Origin: Prevotella sp.
GTDB lineage: Bacteria > Bacteroidota > Bacteroidia > Bacteroidales > Bacteroidaceae
Assembly (NCBI GenBank): GCA_022773825.1
Contig: JALFOF010000009.1
Coordinates: 1-64,000 of the forward strand
Direction of reading: 5' to 3'
Length of the DNA stretch: 64,000 nt
Part shown: positions 34,241 through 43,587 of the stretch, piece after piece
Numbering within the stretch: position 1 is the first letter of the stretch
How the letters are laid out: each line of letters begins with the position of its first letter
Position numbers and translations under genes: made by a program
The notes under the pieces: model-generated
The model's input: only the letters and a program-made list of their open reading frames with translations
The model's database searches: none
What the model was told of the DNA's origin: nothing

Positions 34241-35518
34241 ATGGACGACAACAAAATGCAGGAGCAAGCACCGCAGGCCGGGACAAAGGCGCAGGCGGAC
34301 GACGCTCTCTTTCAAAATATGAAGTTCTCGCTCGGCCACGGCTGCGCCAGAGGACTGTGCGCACGTGGCGTTTCGCGCAGTGACCACCAGCTGAACACCT
34401 ACGACTGGCTGGCAGACGTGCCGGGAAACACCGAAAGCACTGACCTCGTGGAGGTGCAGTTCAAGAATACGAGGAAGGGATACTACCACAACGTCAACGG
34501 TCTCGACTTGAAAAAAGGCGACTGGGTGGCGGTGGAGTCGAACCCAGGGCACGACATCGGCGTGGTGTCGCTGACGGGACGACTCGTGGAACTGCAACTG
34601 AAGAAGGCATACCTCAAGCCGGGGGAGGAGACGAGGAAGGTTTACCGACTGGCTAAGGAGAGCGACATGGACAGGTACTACGAGGCAAAGAGCCGCGAGG
34701 AAGCTACCATGATACAGAGCCGACAGATAGCGAAAGACCTCGGACTGCAGATGAAGATAGGCGACGTGGAGTATCAGGGCGACGGCAACAAAGCGATATT
34801 CTACTACATTGCCGACGAACGCGTGGACTTCAGGCAGCTCATTAAGGTGCTCGCCGAGACCTTCCACGTGCGCATAGAGATGAAGCAGATAGGAGCAAGG
34901 CAGGAGGCCGGGCGCATAGGCGGTACGGGACCATGCGGCAGGGAACTGTGCTGTGCCACGTGGATGAAGAGCTTTTCAAGCGTCAGCACCAACGCGGCAC
35001 GCTTCCAGGACATATCGCCAAACCCGCAGAAGCTGGCAGGGATGTGCGCCAAACTGAAGTGCTGCCTCAACTACGAGGTGGATTGCTACATGGAGGCAAG
35101 CAAGAAACTGCCTCCGCGCGACGCGGTGCTGGAGACCCTTGACAACGAGTACTACCTCTTCAAGCAGGACATACTGTCGGGCATGGTGACCTATTCGACC
35201 GACAAACGCCTGGCGGCAAATCTTGAAACCATTACCGCCGCACGCGCCAGGGAGGTGATAGCAATGAACAAAGAGGGCAGGAAACCACTCTCGCTGGCAG
35301 AGGATGAGAAGCAGAAAGAGCCGGAAAAGTCGAAGGACTTGCTTGATGGTGCGGACTTGACGCGCTTCGATTCTGCCAAGAAAAAGAAGAAACGCAAAAA
35401 GAATAAGGGCAACGCGGCAGGGACGGCAAAGGCATCTGCCAACGGCAACGGTGGCGCGCAGCCCAAGGGTGACGGCAACGGCAAGGCGGTAAAAGCGAAA
35501 GGTGAGAACAAGGAATGA
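34241..35518 (+). CDS. ricT: RicT/PSP1-domain protein
   Basis: The 425-residue protein has the PSP1 C-terminal domain with its cysteine cluster: GPCGRELCCATWMKSF near residue 230 and MCAKLKCCLNYE near residue 268. In Bacillus, RicT (YaaT) is part of an Fe-S-containing complex that modulates RNA processing and development; the Bacteroidetes role is not known to me. The last 60 residues are Lys/Gly/Asn-rich and look disordered (KKKKKRKKNKGNAAG). Its 3' end overlaps gldH by 17 nt. Confidence 0.9.
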   Translation: MDDNKMQEQAPQAGTKAQADDALFQNMKFSLGHGCARGLCARGVSRSDHQLNTYDWLADVPGNTESTDLVEVQFKNTRKGYYHNVNGLDLKKGDWVAVESNPGHDIGVVSLTGRLVELQLKKAYLKPGEETRKVYRLAKESDMDRYYEAKSREEATMIQSRQIAKDLGLQMKIGDVEYQGDGNKAIFYYIADERVDFRQLIKVLAETFHVRIEMKQIGARQEAGRIGGTGPCGRELCCATWMKSFSSVSTNAARFQDISPNPQKLAGMCAKLKCCLNYEVDCYMEASKKLPPRDAVLETLDNEYYLFKQDILSGMVTYSTDKRLAANLETITAARAREVIAMNKEGRKPLSLAEDEKQKEPEKSKDLLDGADLTRFDSAKKKKKRKKNKGNAAGTAKASANGNGGAQPKGDGNGKAVKAKGENKE

Positions 35519-35993
35519 CATAGTAAGACTGCCGCGAGGACGTAACGCGGTCGTGGGAATGGTGCTATGCCTGCTCTGCGCCTGCTCTACTGTACCCGCA
35601 TACCATCACTATGAGCACGTGGCAGAGGAGGGATGGGACAAGCGCGACACCATGGTGTTCAGCGTGGACACCATCGTTCGCCCTGGAAGATACGTCACCT
35701 CGCTGTGCGTCAGGACCGATGCCACCTACCCATACCGCAACCTCTCTGTCAGAGTGGCGCGGCAATTAGGACAAGCAGGTGGCGCGGTGACGCGGAGAGT
35801 GGACTTCGACATAACACGCGAGAATGGCACTCGGAATGGAAACGGCATAACATACTACACATACGAGAAAGCCATAGACACGCTGGAGCTGAGGCCGGGC
35901 GACTCGCTGGCGGTGAAGGTAGCCCACAACATGAGAGGCGAGACGGTGACAGGCGTGACGGATGTGGGAGTAAAAGTAGCGCTGGAAGAATAA
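35502..35993 (+). CDS. gldH: GldH-like lipoprotein
   Basis: The 163-residue product has a lipoprotein signal with a lipobox ending at Cys28 (LLCACS) and a body resembling gliding-motility lipoprotein GldH (HYEHVAEEGWDKRDTMVF and DTLELRPGDSLAVKVAHNM). I use the GTG at 35502, which supplies a basic n-region; an ATG at 35559 would leave too short a signal. GldH is needed for gliding in Flavobacterium but is widespread in non-gliding Bacteroidetes. It overlaps ricT and precedes porX. Confidence 0.82.
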   Translation: MRTRNDIVRLPRGRNAVVGMVLCLLCACSTVPAYHHYEHVAEEGWDKRDTMVFSVDTIVRPGRYVTSLCVRTDATYPYRNLSVRVARQLGQAGGAVTRRVDFDITRENGTRNGNGITYYTYEKAIDTLELRPGDSLAVKVAHNMRGETVTGVTDVGVKVALEE

Positions 35994-36022
35994 ATACAGG
36001 TAAAAGGTAAAACGAGGATGGC

Positions 36023-37579
36023 ATGAAAGTGAAGATTCTTTGGGTGGACGACGAGATAGAACATCTGCGCGCCCACATACTGCTTCTTGAGAAAAAAGGC
36101 TACGATGTCGTGGTGGTCAACAACGGACTTGACGCTATTGAACAGTGTCAGCAGCAGACTTTCGACCTTGTTTTGCTTGATGAGATGATGCCAGGTTTAA
36201 CGGGGCTGGAGACATTGCAGCGTATCAAGGAGGTGCAACCGCAGACACCGGTGGTAATGGTGACAAAGAGTGAGGAGGAGGACATAATGGATCAGGCCAT
36301 AGGGTCTAAGATAGCCGACTACCTTATAAAGCCTGTGAACCCCATGCAGATACTGCTCGCGCTGAAAAAACATGTGCATCAGAAAGAGATAGTTACCGAG
36401 GTGACGCAGCAGAGCTATCAGCAATCGTTCATGGATATATCAATGCAGATAGCTGACTGCCGCACATTCAGCGACTGGCGCGATGTGTACAAGCGGTTGG
36501 TGAGATGGGAATTGGAGCTGGCCGCTACGGAAAGCACCATGACGGAGATGCTGAAGACGCAGAAGGAAGAGGCTAACAACGGCTTCGCCAAGTTCATAAG
36601 GAAACACTACATAGACTGGGTGACACCGGGAGCGAAGGCTCTTGACAAACCGTTGATGTCCAACAGGATATTCCCGGACTGCGTGTTCCCGACGCTGAGC
36701 AACGGCGAAAAGGTGTTCCTCATTGTGATAGACAACTTCAGATACGACCAGTGGAGGGTGCTGGCAGAGGAAATTGGCGATATGTTCGACATAGAGGAAG
36801 ACCTGTACCTCAGCATACTACCCACGGCAACGCAGTATGCTCGAAACGCTATTTTCTCGGGATTAATGCCGCAACAGATAGCGGAGATGTTCCCGGAACT
36901 ATGGGTGGACGAAGACGAGGAGGAGGGAAAGAACCTCAATGAGTCACCGCTGATAAGGACACAGATAGAGAGATACCGACGGAAAGATACCTTCTCATAC
37001 CACAAAATCAACGACTCTCAGGGGGCAGACAAGCTGATGCAGCAGTTCAAAAGCCTTGAGAAATACGACTTGAATGTGGTGGTTATCAACTTCATCGATA
37101 TGCTTTCACACGCCAGGACGGAGTCGAAGATGGTGCGGGAGCTTGCCAGTGACGAGGCGGCTTACCGCAGTATAACGCTCTCTTGGTTCAGACACAGCGT
37201 GCTGAAAGAGTTCTTTGCCGCGCTGGCACAGACGGACTACCGTGTCATTCTCACCACAGACCATGGCTCAATACGCTGCAACCGCCCCGTGAAGATTATC
37301 GGCGACAAGAACACGAACACCAACCTGAGGTATAAACTGGGGCGCAATCTCAGCTGTCAGTCAAAGGATGTGTTCGAGATTGTCAATCCGAAGCAGGTGC
37401 AACTGCCTGCGCCTAACATCTCGACCACGTATGTCTTTGCAACGGGCAACGACTTCTTTGCCTATCCAAACAACTACAATCACTATGCGCAGTACTACCG
37501 CGATACCTTCCAGCACGGCGGTATCTCGATGGAAGAGATGATAATTCCGCTCATCAGTATGAAGGGACGAAAGAAATAA
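36023..37579 (+). CDS. porX: PorX: response regulator with PglZ/alkaline phosphatase-like domain
   Basis: The 518-residue protein starts with a CheY-like receiver: acidic D9/D10, phospho-Asp near residue 53 (LVLLDEMMPG), switch Thr near 81 and Lys near 103 (YLIKPVNP). A helical linker leads to a PglZ/alkaline-phosphatase superfamily domain (about 170-515) with metal-site motifs IVIDNFRYDQWR and LTTDHGSI. In Porphyromonas, PorX with the kinase PorY controls T9SS genes and has phosphodiesterase activity in its PglZ part. It is preceded by gldH and followed 4 nt later by tsaE. Confidence 0.93.
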   Translation: MKVKILWVDDEIEHLRAHILLLEKKGYDVVVVNNGLDAIEQCQQQTFDLVLLDEMMPGLTGLETLQRIKEVQPQTPVVMVTKSEEEDIMDQAIGSKIADYLIKPVNPMQILLALKKHVHQKEIVTEVTQQSYQQSFMDISMQIADCRTFSDWRDVYKRLVRWELELAATESTMTEMLKTQKEEANNGFAKFIRKHYIDWVTPGAKALDKPLMSNRIFPDCVFPTLSNGEKVFLIVIDNFRYDQWRVLAEEIGDMFDIEEDLYLSILPTATQYARNAIFSGLMPQQIAEMFPELWVDEDEEEGKNLNESPLIRTQIERYRRKDTFSYHKINDSQGADKLMQQFKSLEKYDLNVVVINFIDMLSHARTESKMVRELASDEAAYRSITLSWFRHSVLKEFFAALAQTDYRVILTTDHGSIRCNRPVKIIGDKNTNTNLRYKLGRNLSCQSKDVFEIVNPKQVQLPAPNISTTYVFATGNDFFAYPNNYNHYAQYYRDTFQHGGISMEEMIIPLISMKGRKK

Positions 37580-37583
37580 AACT

Positions 37584-37997
37584 ATGCAACTGACAATAAA
37601 ATCCATAGAGACAATACGCGAGACGGCACGCGATTTCATTACCGCCATAAAGGGAAAAGGCACCTGTCTCGCCTTTTACGCACCGATGGGAGCGGGCAAA
37701 ACCACTTTCATAAAGGCGCTATGCGAGGAGCTTGGCGTGGAGGATGTCATCACTTCGCCCACCTTCGCCATAATAAACGAATACACTGACGGAGCGGGAG
37801 AGCCGATATACCACTTCGATTTCTATCGTATCAAGAAGCTGGAGGAGGTATATGACATGGGTTGCGATGACTATTTCTACAGCGGAAGCTACTGCTTCAT
37901 GGAGTGGCCCGAACTGATTGAGGAGGCGTTGCCCGACGATGTGCTGAGGATTACCATCACTCCGCGGGACGACGGCTCAAGGATTATAGAGTTCTGA
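37584..37997 (+). CDS. tsaE: tRNA threonylcarbamoyladenosine biosynthesis ATPase TsaE
   Basis: The 137-residue protein has Walker A (YAPMGAGKTTFIKAL near residue 35), TSPTFAIINEY near residue 58 and HFDFYRI, all typical of TsaE. It supports TsaB-TsaD in forming t6A37 on ANN-decoding tRNAs. It begins 4 nt after porX and ends before a strong terminator. Confidence 0.96.
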   Translation: MQLTIKSIETIRETARDFITAIKGKGTCLAFYAPMGAGKTTFIKALCEELGVEDVITSPTFAIINEYTDGAGEPIYHFDFYRIKKLEEVYDMGCDDYFYSGSYCFMEWPELIEEALPDDVLRITITPRDDGSRIIEF

Positions 37998-38019
37998 CAT
38001 AGTAGTGACGGCACGATAA

Positions 38020-38071
38020 AAGCCCCGGCGGCATTGCATGGATATGTTCCTGCTATGCCGCCGGGGCTTTG
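38020..38071. terminator. Bidirectional terminator between tsaE and trxA
   Basis: A 16-bp perfect stem, AAAGCCCCGGCGGCAT (38020-38035) and its complement (38056-38071), with A- and T-rich flanks, at convergent 3' ends. Confidence 0.92.
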
Positions 38072-38091
38072 TCTTTCAGTGATGCCTGCGC

Positions 38092-38406
38092 TTACAGGTT
38101 GGCATCGAACTTCTCTCGCAGCTTTACCTTGTTGGCCGCGCCCACGAATTTGTCCACGAGCTGCCCGTTCTTGAAGAACAATAGCGTGGGAATGTTGCGG
38201 ATACCATACTCCGCTGCCAGCTCCTCGCTCTCTTCAACGTTGCACTTTCCTACCACGAGCCTGCCGTCATACTCATCCGCAAGCTGTGAGATGATAGGCG
38301 AAATCATCTTGCATGGCCCGCACCATTCTGCCCAAAAGTCCACTACTAAGGGCAGGTTTCCGTTCTTAAGAGAATCGAAATTCTCGCTTGTCACTACTAC
38401 TTCCAT
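38092..38406 (-). CDS. trxA: Thioredoxin
   Basis: The 104-residue protein is a standard thioredoxin: FWAEWCGPCKMI holds the CGPC redox centre near residue 32, and the cis-Pro loop is GIRNIPTLLFF. It reduces protein disulfides in the cytoplasm with thioredoxin reductase. It starts 33 nt after porW, as last gene of the aroA-porW-trxA group. Confidence 0.96.
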   Translation of the reverse strand: MEVVVTSENFDSLKNGNLPLVVDFWAEWCGPCKMISPIISQLADEYDGRLVVGKCNVEESEELAAEYGIRNIPTLLFFKNGQLVDKFVGAANKVKLREKFDANL

Positions 38407-38439
38407 ATTAAATCTGTTTGTTATACTGTTATTAAATCG

Positions 38440-41400
38440 TCAGAATCCGTCGAGTTCATAGTACTCATCCTCCAGCTCTTCGGTAGATGTCTTGCCGTCA
38501 TCCACCACTATTATCTCCTCGTCGTCGGTGCTTTCGGATGGTTTCCCACCTGCGTCGTCCACTACAATGATATCTTCCTGCGGCGCATCCTCCTGCTTTT
38601 CCTCGCTATATGGGATAGTTATGGCGTCGTCATCGCCTTGCTCCCGCGCTGGTTCCTCTATCGGAATGTCCAGCGTCGCGGGCTCTTCCGCGGCTTGTTC
38701 GCCATCTTCCGGCACGGTTATCACGTTGTCTTCCGCCTTCTCCGGCATCGTTTCCTCCGGCACTGTGATGCTGTCTTGCGGCATAACAATCTCCGTTTCC
38801 GCCGGTATCGGTATCAGGTCTTCCTCGTCAAGCTGCTCTTTCTCCTTCGGTTCGGTAGGCTTCGCTCCTCCCGGCGCTACCTCCTCCGTGGGTAATGCCG
38901 GCTTCACCGTGTCTTCTTCCTGCTCGTTTTCCTCCTTCACCTTTACGGGTTCGTAAAGCTGTTCGGGGTTAACCACGGGCAGAGGGGCGAAGTTCTTGAC
39001 GTAGAAAGCGTCGTAGTCATTGTAGCTAAACCTGCTGCCTATCAGCTCAAGGTTATCTTTACTTATCACGATAGCCCTGCTTTTCCCCGCCGTTTGTTTG
39101 ATACCCTCCTGTTGGAGCAGCATCTTTGCGTACTGACGAGCCTCGTTAAAGTTGCGGAAACCGCTGACTGTGAGGTGGTGCATGCCGTAAACATCCTCGA
39201 TAGTGAGGTCAAAATTTCTCACAAGGAAGCTGGTAAAGTTGTAGCGTGCCATCTGAAACAGCAACTTGTTCTCGTCGATTGAGTCGGGAGGGTATGCCAT
39301 TATGAACATGAAGTCAGTGTTACGCTCGGGCGAGAACTCCTTGTTCGCCACGCTGTCAGCACCTTCCAGCACCATGTTGCGCCTGTCCCATACGTTGGAG
39401 AGGTCGAATTTAGCTCCCCGTAGCCTTCTTCCCGCTTTGACACCGTTTATTATCATGCCCGCCATCTCTGCCACCTGACTCTGCGGATAGTCCTTTACAA
39501 CCTTCTCCATAGCCTTCAGACACTCGTCGTGGTAGCCGTCATTGAGGCGTGTAAGGCCCTCGATAAAGATAAATCTGTCGCGGTTGTCGCCGAGAGGGAA
39601 GCGTTTTTCTGACACGGAAGCGTTGCCATACACCTCTTGGAAGCGGTCTTCCTTGAAGGCGTTGTATGTCGCTCCGTACAAAGAATCCTCCAGATGCTTG
39701 CCGAAACGCGCGTTGTCGGCGAAGTAAGGGTCGGTCAGTACCGTTGTCAGTTGTGACTCAGGGCACTCCGTTTTCAGTTTTTCTATGTATTTCTGCGCCT
39801 CGTCCGTCTGCCCTTTTCGTGAGTATAGCAGGAAGAGGTGGTAGTAAACCTCGTCTTTCGGCGTAAAGTCTGGGTAGTCGTTCATCAGCCTCAGGAAGGC
39901 TTTCTCGCTGAGGGCGAGGTTGTCAAGCTTGTCTTTGAAGATTATGGCGGAGTGCGTCAAGCCGTCTTTTATTATCTCATTGCTCTCTGCCAGCGCCTCT
40001 TCGGTGAAAGGAATCTGTGCCAAGTAGAACTCTCTCTTGTGCGGATTGTTCACCGCGGAGTCCATCTTCTCCTCCTCCGCCTGTCGCGTTTCCTCCACGG
40101 CGGCTATGGAGTCGCGTTGCTCTGGCGTCAGTTGCGTAGTGTCAGGCTCGTCAAATTCGAAGTCTCCCACCACGGTTTTGTTGTATCGTTGCCAGTTATC
40201 TTTGTTCTCACGCTTACCCCATGTACGCATGAACACCTGCTTTCCCTGCTGCACAAGCTGCGGGTTGTAGAAGTACCACGCAGTGTTCTTGTTCTGAGTG
40301 GTAGGCTGTCGCAGTGTGTTGTCCGTGGCTTTGTTGCCGAGCTGACTGCCGTATTTCTGCTGTCTTTGCAGCGCTTCCTCCTCGGCAGCCTTGGCTTCCT
40401 CCTCCTTTTCCTTCTTCTTCAAAGCCTCTATCACGCGGTCTATCGCCTCGTTGCGTTCCTTCTCGTCCATCTTTGCCAGTGCTTGCAGCGAGTCCTGCAG
40501 GTGCACCGCGTCGGTGTAAGGCACCAGTTCGTCAAGCACTTTGGAGCGTTCCGCCAGCATATCGTAGTCCTTTCGCTCCTTGTCCAGCAAGCCAATGGCC
40601 TCGCCGTAGCACCGTTTCGCGTCGCTATAACGTTCCATCTGCCAGTACAGGTCGCCGAGGTGCAGCAGCAATACGCCCTTCTCTATGCCCGAGCGTGTAG
40701 CCTTTTCGTTGCCCGTCTCGTATGCCGCTATGGCGTGCAGCGTGTCTTTCTCTGCCAGATATATGTTGCCTATGGCGTAATACACCTGGTCGAGATAGTC
40801 CTTGTTGTTATCGTTGCGTGCCATGCGGCGCAGCCTTCCTATCATCTTCTTTGCCTGTCCGGCCGCTGACACCTCCGTCATTGCGATGCGTGCGTTGAAC
40901 TCCAGCTCGTAGGGAGGGTTCTGTCTCACCACTTTCTTGAACGCGTTGTACGCCTCCTGCCTGTTGCCCATCGCGGCTTCTATCTGTCCCAGGAGGAAAT
41001 ATTCGCGTGCCCTCTGCTTGGAACGCATCTCGTGGCGTATCACCTTACGCAGATATTCCGCCGCTTTAGGCAAGTCTTCCGTGTGCAGATAGTAGTCGCA
41101 CAAGGTGTAGTCCCACTCTTTCTGCGCCCTCCAGTCTATGCTGTCGCGCTGCATATTGCGTATCACGTCCTCCGCGTCATATAGCCAATCGCTCTCCACG
41201 TAGCACTTTGCGAGCCATGCCCTCGCCTTGCCGTATATGGCAGGCTGCCCCTTATACAGGCGTGACATATAGGAGAATGTCGCCGCCGCCTCGTCGAACT
41301 TACCCTGATAGAACTGCGACCGCCCCATGAGCATCCATGCCTTCCACAGGAAGGGGTTATATTCCTTCCTCGACAGCCACTCAATGTCCTTCTCCGTCTT

Positions 41401-41742
41401 GCGGCGGTTCTTCTTCCATTCGGGCTTCGCCTTGATGCTGTGCATCTGTATCGCCTTCTTACTCTTTGTGATAGCTATCTCGTAGTTCGCGCTTCCGAGT
41501 TCGCGGCTCGCCTTGTTTCCCACCGTGTAGAGGGGCAAGCGCTCCGTGTAGTTGTCCTTGTTGCCGTTCTCTTTCTCCAGCGATGCGTCGATGTATGCCA
41601 CCGTACCATTGTAGTATGTGTTGTACTTCGCCGTGAAACCGTGCCAGAAACGCGTCATGCCCGTGTTCTTCTTTGTGGAACACGAGACAGCCGCCAGTAC
41701 GAGGCAGAGCACCAGCAGAGTATGGGGCAGTATCTTTCTCAA
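38440..41742 (-). CDS. porW: PorW/SprE-type TPR lipoprotein
   Basis: The 1100-residue protein has a lipoprotein signal with Cys21 (LAAVSCS) followed by STKKNTGMTRFWHGFTAKYN, the characteristic start of PorW/SprE. TPR repeats run from about residue 90 to 620. A C-terminal region after about residue 930 is highly acidic, with recurring ITVPE and IIVVDD words. PorW/SprE proteins are outer-membrane-facing T9SS components linking the motor and the translocon. It starts 9 nt after aroA ends. With PorX and GldH this supports an active T9SS. Confidence 0.88.
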   Translation of the reverse strand: MRKILPHTLLVLCLVLAAVSCSTKKNTGMTRFWHGFTAKYNTYYNGTVAYIDASLEKENGNKDNYTERLPLYTVGNKASRELGSANYEIAITKSKKAIQMHSIKAKPEWKKNRRKTEKDIEWLSRKEYNPFLWKAWMLMGRSQFYQGKFDEAAATFSYMSRLYKGQPAIYGKARAWLAKCYVESDWLYDAEDVIRNMQRDSIDWRAQKEWDYTLCDYYLHTEDLPKAAEYLRKVIRHEMRSKQRAREYFLLGQIEAAMGNRQEAYNAFKKVVRQNPPYELEFNARIAMTEVSAAGQAKKMIGRLRRMARNDNNKDYLDQVYYAIGNIYLAEKDTLHAIAAYETGNEKATRSGIEKGVLLLHLGDLYWQMERYSDAKRCYGEAIGLLDKERKDYDMLAERSKVLDELVPYTDAVHLQDSLQALAKMDEKERNEAIDRVIEALKKKEKEEEAKAAEEEALQRQQKYGSQLGNKATDNTLRQPTTQNKNTAWYFYNPQLVQQGKQVFMRTWGKRENKDNWQRYNKTVVGDFEFDEPDTTQLTPEQRDSIAAVEETRQAEEEKMDSAVNNPHKREFYLAQIPFTEEALAESNEIIKDGLTHSAIIFKDKLDNLALSEKAFLRLMNDYPDFTPKDEVYYHLFLLYSRKGQTDEAQKYIEKLKTECPESQLTTVLTDPYFADNARFGKHLEDSLYGATYNAFKEDRFQEVYGNASVSEKRFPLGDNRDRFIFIEGLTRLNDGYHDECLKAMEKVVKDYPQSQVAEMAGMIINGVKAGRRLRGAKFDLSNVWDRRNMVLEGADSVANKEFSPERNTDFMFIMAYPPDSIDENKLLFQMARYNFTSFLVRNFDLTIEDVYGMHHLTVSGFRNFNEARQYAKMLLQQEGIKQTAGKSRAIVISKDNLELIGSRFSYNDYDAFYVKNFAPLPVVNPEQLYEPVKVKEENEQEEDTVKPALPTEEVAPGGAKPTEPKEKEQLDEEDLIPIPAETEIVMPQDSITVPEETMPEKAEDNVITVPEDGEQAAEEPATLDIPIEEPAREQGDDDAITIPYSEEKQEDAPQEDIIVVDDAGGKPSESTDDEEIIVVDDGKTSTEELEDEYYELDGF

Positions 41743-41751
41743 ATCTTTGTC

Positions 41752-43008
41752 TTAGTCCTTTATTTCGTCAATCGTCCACCCCGCCTTCCTCAGGTCGTCC
41801 CAGAAGTGCGGGTAGCTCTTTGATACCACGCCGGGGTTGATTATCCTCAGTCCGGGGAATACTATCGCCGCCGGCGCGAAAGCCATCGCCATGCGGTGGT
41901 CCTCATAAGTGTCTATGGCGGGGTCGGGTAGTGGCTCGCAGCGTGTGCCGTCCCATGAGAGCGCGCCCTCCTCCGTGTCGTCGAGCACGTAGCCCAGTTT
42001 CGACATCTCGTATTTCAGCGCTGCTATGCGGTCTGTCTCCTTAATGCGCAGCGTCTGCAGTCCGGTGAAGCGGAAAGGCACGCCCAGCAGTGCCGTCGTC
42101 ACTACCACTGTCTGCGCCAGGTCGGGCTGGTTCACGAAGTCAAAGTCAAACCTTGGCAGTGTCATGCGTTGCGCCTTCAGCGTCACGGTGGTAGGCTTGC
42201 GCTGCCCCTTCTCGCCGAATTTCGTCTTGATACCGAGCATCATAAAGATGTATCGTATGGCGGAGTCGCCCTGCCTGCTGCCGTCCGTCAGTCCGGGCAG
42301 GCGCACTTCGCTGTCGCTGTCGCCCAGCAACGCGAGCATCTCATACCAATATGACGATGCGCTCCAGTCGTTCTCAATGAAGAATGGCACCGCTTTGTAC
42401 GGCTGCGGCTTCACCACTATGGTGGAAGAATCTTCCCATTCCACGTCCGCTCCATACTCCTGCATGGTGCATATAGTGAGGTCTATGTACGGGCGCGATA
42501 TTATCTCGCCCGTGAGGTGCAGCGTCAGTCCGTTCTTCATCACCGGCCCTATCATCAGCAGTGCGGAGATATACTGCGAAGACACGTTGCCCGCTATGTC
42601 GAGCCTGCCTCCGTCCAGCTGCTTTCCCCTTACTTTCAGTGGCGGAAACCCTTCCTCACCCATGTATTCTATCTCTGCTCCGAGGTCCCTTAGCGCCTCC
42701 ACCAACACGGAGACGGGGCGGTGCTTCATGCGCTCCGTACCCGTTATGACGTGTTCGCCGCTACCTACGGCCAGCAGTGCCGTAGTGAAACGCATTGCCG
42801 TGCCCGCCGCCTTCACGTCAATCTCGTAGGGCATATCGCGCAACGCCGCCACCATAACGTCGGTGTCGTCGCACCGGCTCAGGTTCTCGGGACGTTCCCC
42901 TCCCCCTGCCAGGGCACTGATGGCGAGCGCACGGTTGCTGATACTCTTCGATGCCGGAAGCGTTATTTCACAGTTTATGCTGCGAGGTGCGGTCAGTATA
43001 TATTGCAT
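41752..43008 (-). CDS. aroA: 3-phosphoshikimate 1-carboxyvinyltransferase (EPSP synthase)
   Basis: The 418-residue protein shows LPASKSISNRALAISAL near residue 18, GTAMRFTTALLA near residue 68 and LRIKETDRIAALKYEM near residue 320, the shikimate- and PEP-binding blocks. It makes EPSP in aromatic amino acid synthesis. Ending in TYEDHRMAMAFAPA and a C-terminal domain, it is close to family length. A perfect promoter lies just upstream; porW follows by 9 nt. Confidence 0.96.
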   Translation of the reverse strand: MQYILTAPRSINCEITLPASKSISNRALAISALAGGGERPENLSRCDDTDVMVAALRDMPYEIDVKAAGTAMRFTTALLAVGSGEHVITGTERMKHRPVSVLVEALRDLGAEIEYMGEEGFPPLKVRGKQLDGGRLDIAGNVSSQYISALLMIGPVMKNGLTLHLTGEIISRPYIDLTICTMQEYGADVEWEDSSTIVVKPQPYKAVPFFIENDWSASSYWYEMLALLGDSDSEVRLPGLTDGSRQGDSAIRYIFMMLGIKTKFGEKGQRKPTTVTLKAQRMTLPRFDFDFVNQPDLAQTVVVTTALLGVPFRFTGLQTLRIKETDRIAALKYEMSKLGYVLDDTEEGALSWDGTRCEPLPDPAIDTYEDHRMAMAFAPAAIVFPGLRIINPGVVSKSYPHFWDDLRKAGWTIDEIKD

Positions 43009-43035
43009 TGTGTCAAATGGTGTTTATCTGTAAGA

Positions 43036-43067
43036 CAAAATTACGACATCTTTCGCATATCAGCAAA
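43036..43067 (-). promoter_or_regulatory. Promoter for aroA-porW-trxA
   Basis: Minus strand TTTG (43067-43064), 20-nt spacer, TAATTTTG (43043-43036). Confidence 0.82.
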
Positions 43068-43124
43068 CAATATCATATAAATTTTCTCTATTTCACATTT
43101 TTTCATCAAAAAGGTCGCAAAAGA

Positions 43125-43157
43125 TTTGGCAGGCTCAGAAATTCTATGTAACTTTGC
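43125..43157 (+). promoter_or_regulatory. Promoter for tRNA-Pro
   Basis: TTTG (43125-43128), 20-nt spacer, TAACTTTGC (43149-43157): a perfect match, 51 nt before the tRNA. Confidence 0.88.
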
Positions 43158-43208
43158 ACTCGCAAAACGGAGGAGGGGCTTTCCGTAGCCCGTGTCTCCC
43201 GCCGCAAT

Positions 43209-43282
43209 CGGGATGTGGCGCAGTTGGTTAGCGTACGCGTCTGGGGGGCGTGTGGTCGCCAGTTCGAGTCTGGTCATCCCGA
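43209..43282 (+). tRNA. tRNA-Pro (anticodon GGG)
   Basis: 74-nt cloverleaf: acceptor CGGGATG/CATCCCG, D-loop AGTTGGTTA, anticodon stem CGCGT/GCGTG with loop CTGGGGG (U33 then GGG), T-loop TTCGAGT. The 3' CCA is not encoded and must be added by the CCA enzyme whose gene (43588-45066) is the next on the other strand. Confidence 0.95.
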
Positions 43283-43283
43283 C

Positions 43284-43340
43284 AAAACTTGCAAACAGCA
43301 GGTCTGAAACGTTCAGACGGTTGTTTGCAAGTTTTTTTTA
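43284..43340 (+). terminator. Intrinsic terminator of tRNA-Pro
   Basis: AAAACTTGCAAACA (43284-43297) pairs with TGTTTGCAAGTTTT (43322-43335), with an inner GTCTGAA/TTCAGAC stem and a T-run of eight. Confidence 0.9.
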
Positions 43341-43390
43341 TGCCAGCATCAAGGCTGCCCTGCCCGTGAGGCGGCGCCGCCCTCGTAAAA

Positions 43391-43475
43391 CAAAAGCATA
43401 GCGATTACTGGGTAATCGCTATGCTTTTGTCTTGTAATCGCTATGCTTTTACCAGGTAATCTCTATGCTTTTGCG
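43391..43475. repeat. AAAAGCATAG repeat cluster D
   Basis: CAAAAGCATAGCGATTAC, loop TGG, and its perfect complement (43391-43429) form an 18-bp hairpin. Two further inverse units, GTAATCGCTATGCTTTTAC and GTAATCTCTATGCTTTTGC, follow at 22-nt period. It lies between the tRNA-Pro terminator and the 3' end of cca. Confidence 0.9.
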
Positions 43476-43587
43476 TCGTGCGGCGAATGTGTTGCCGCGG
43501 CGAGCCCTGCGGTGTCGTCCTGCCGTGCCGCCTGTAGTGTGGTGTCTGCTATATGCGAAGGGTGTCACGTCTCAAGGGGTGGGCGTG

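Noticed and set aside
36023-37579. PglZ domain as part of a BREX or other phage-defence system
   Set aside because: The PglZ part is fused to a receiver domain as in PorX, and neighbours are gldH and tsaE; no brx, methylase or helicase genes are near.
43192-43401. 69-aa and 78-aa ORFs over the tRNA-Pro region
   Set aside because: They span the tRNA and its terminator; the tRNA explains the sequence.
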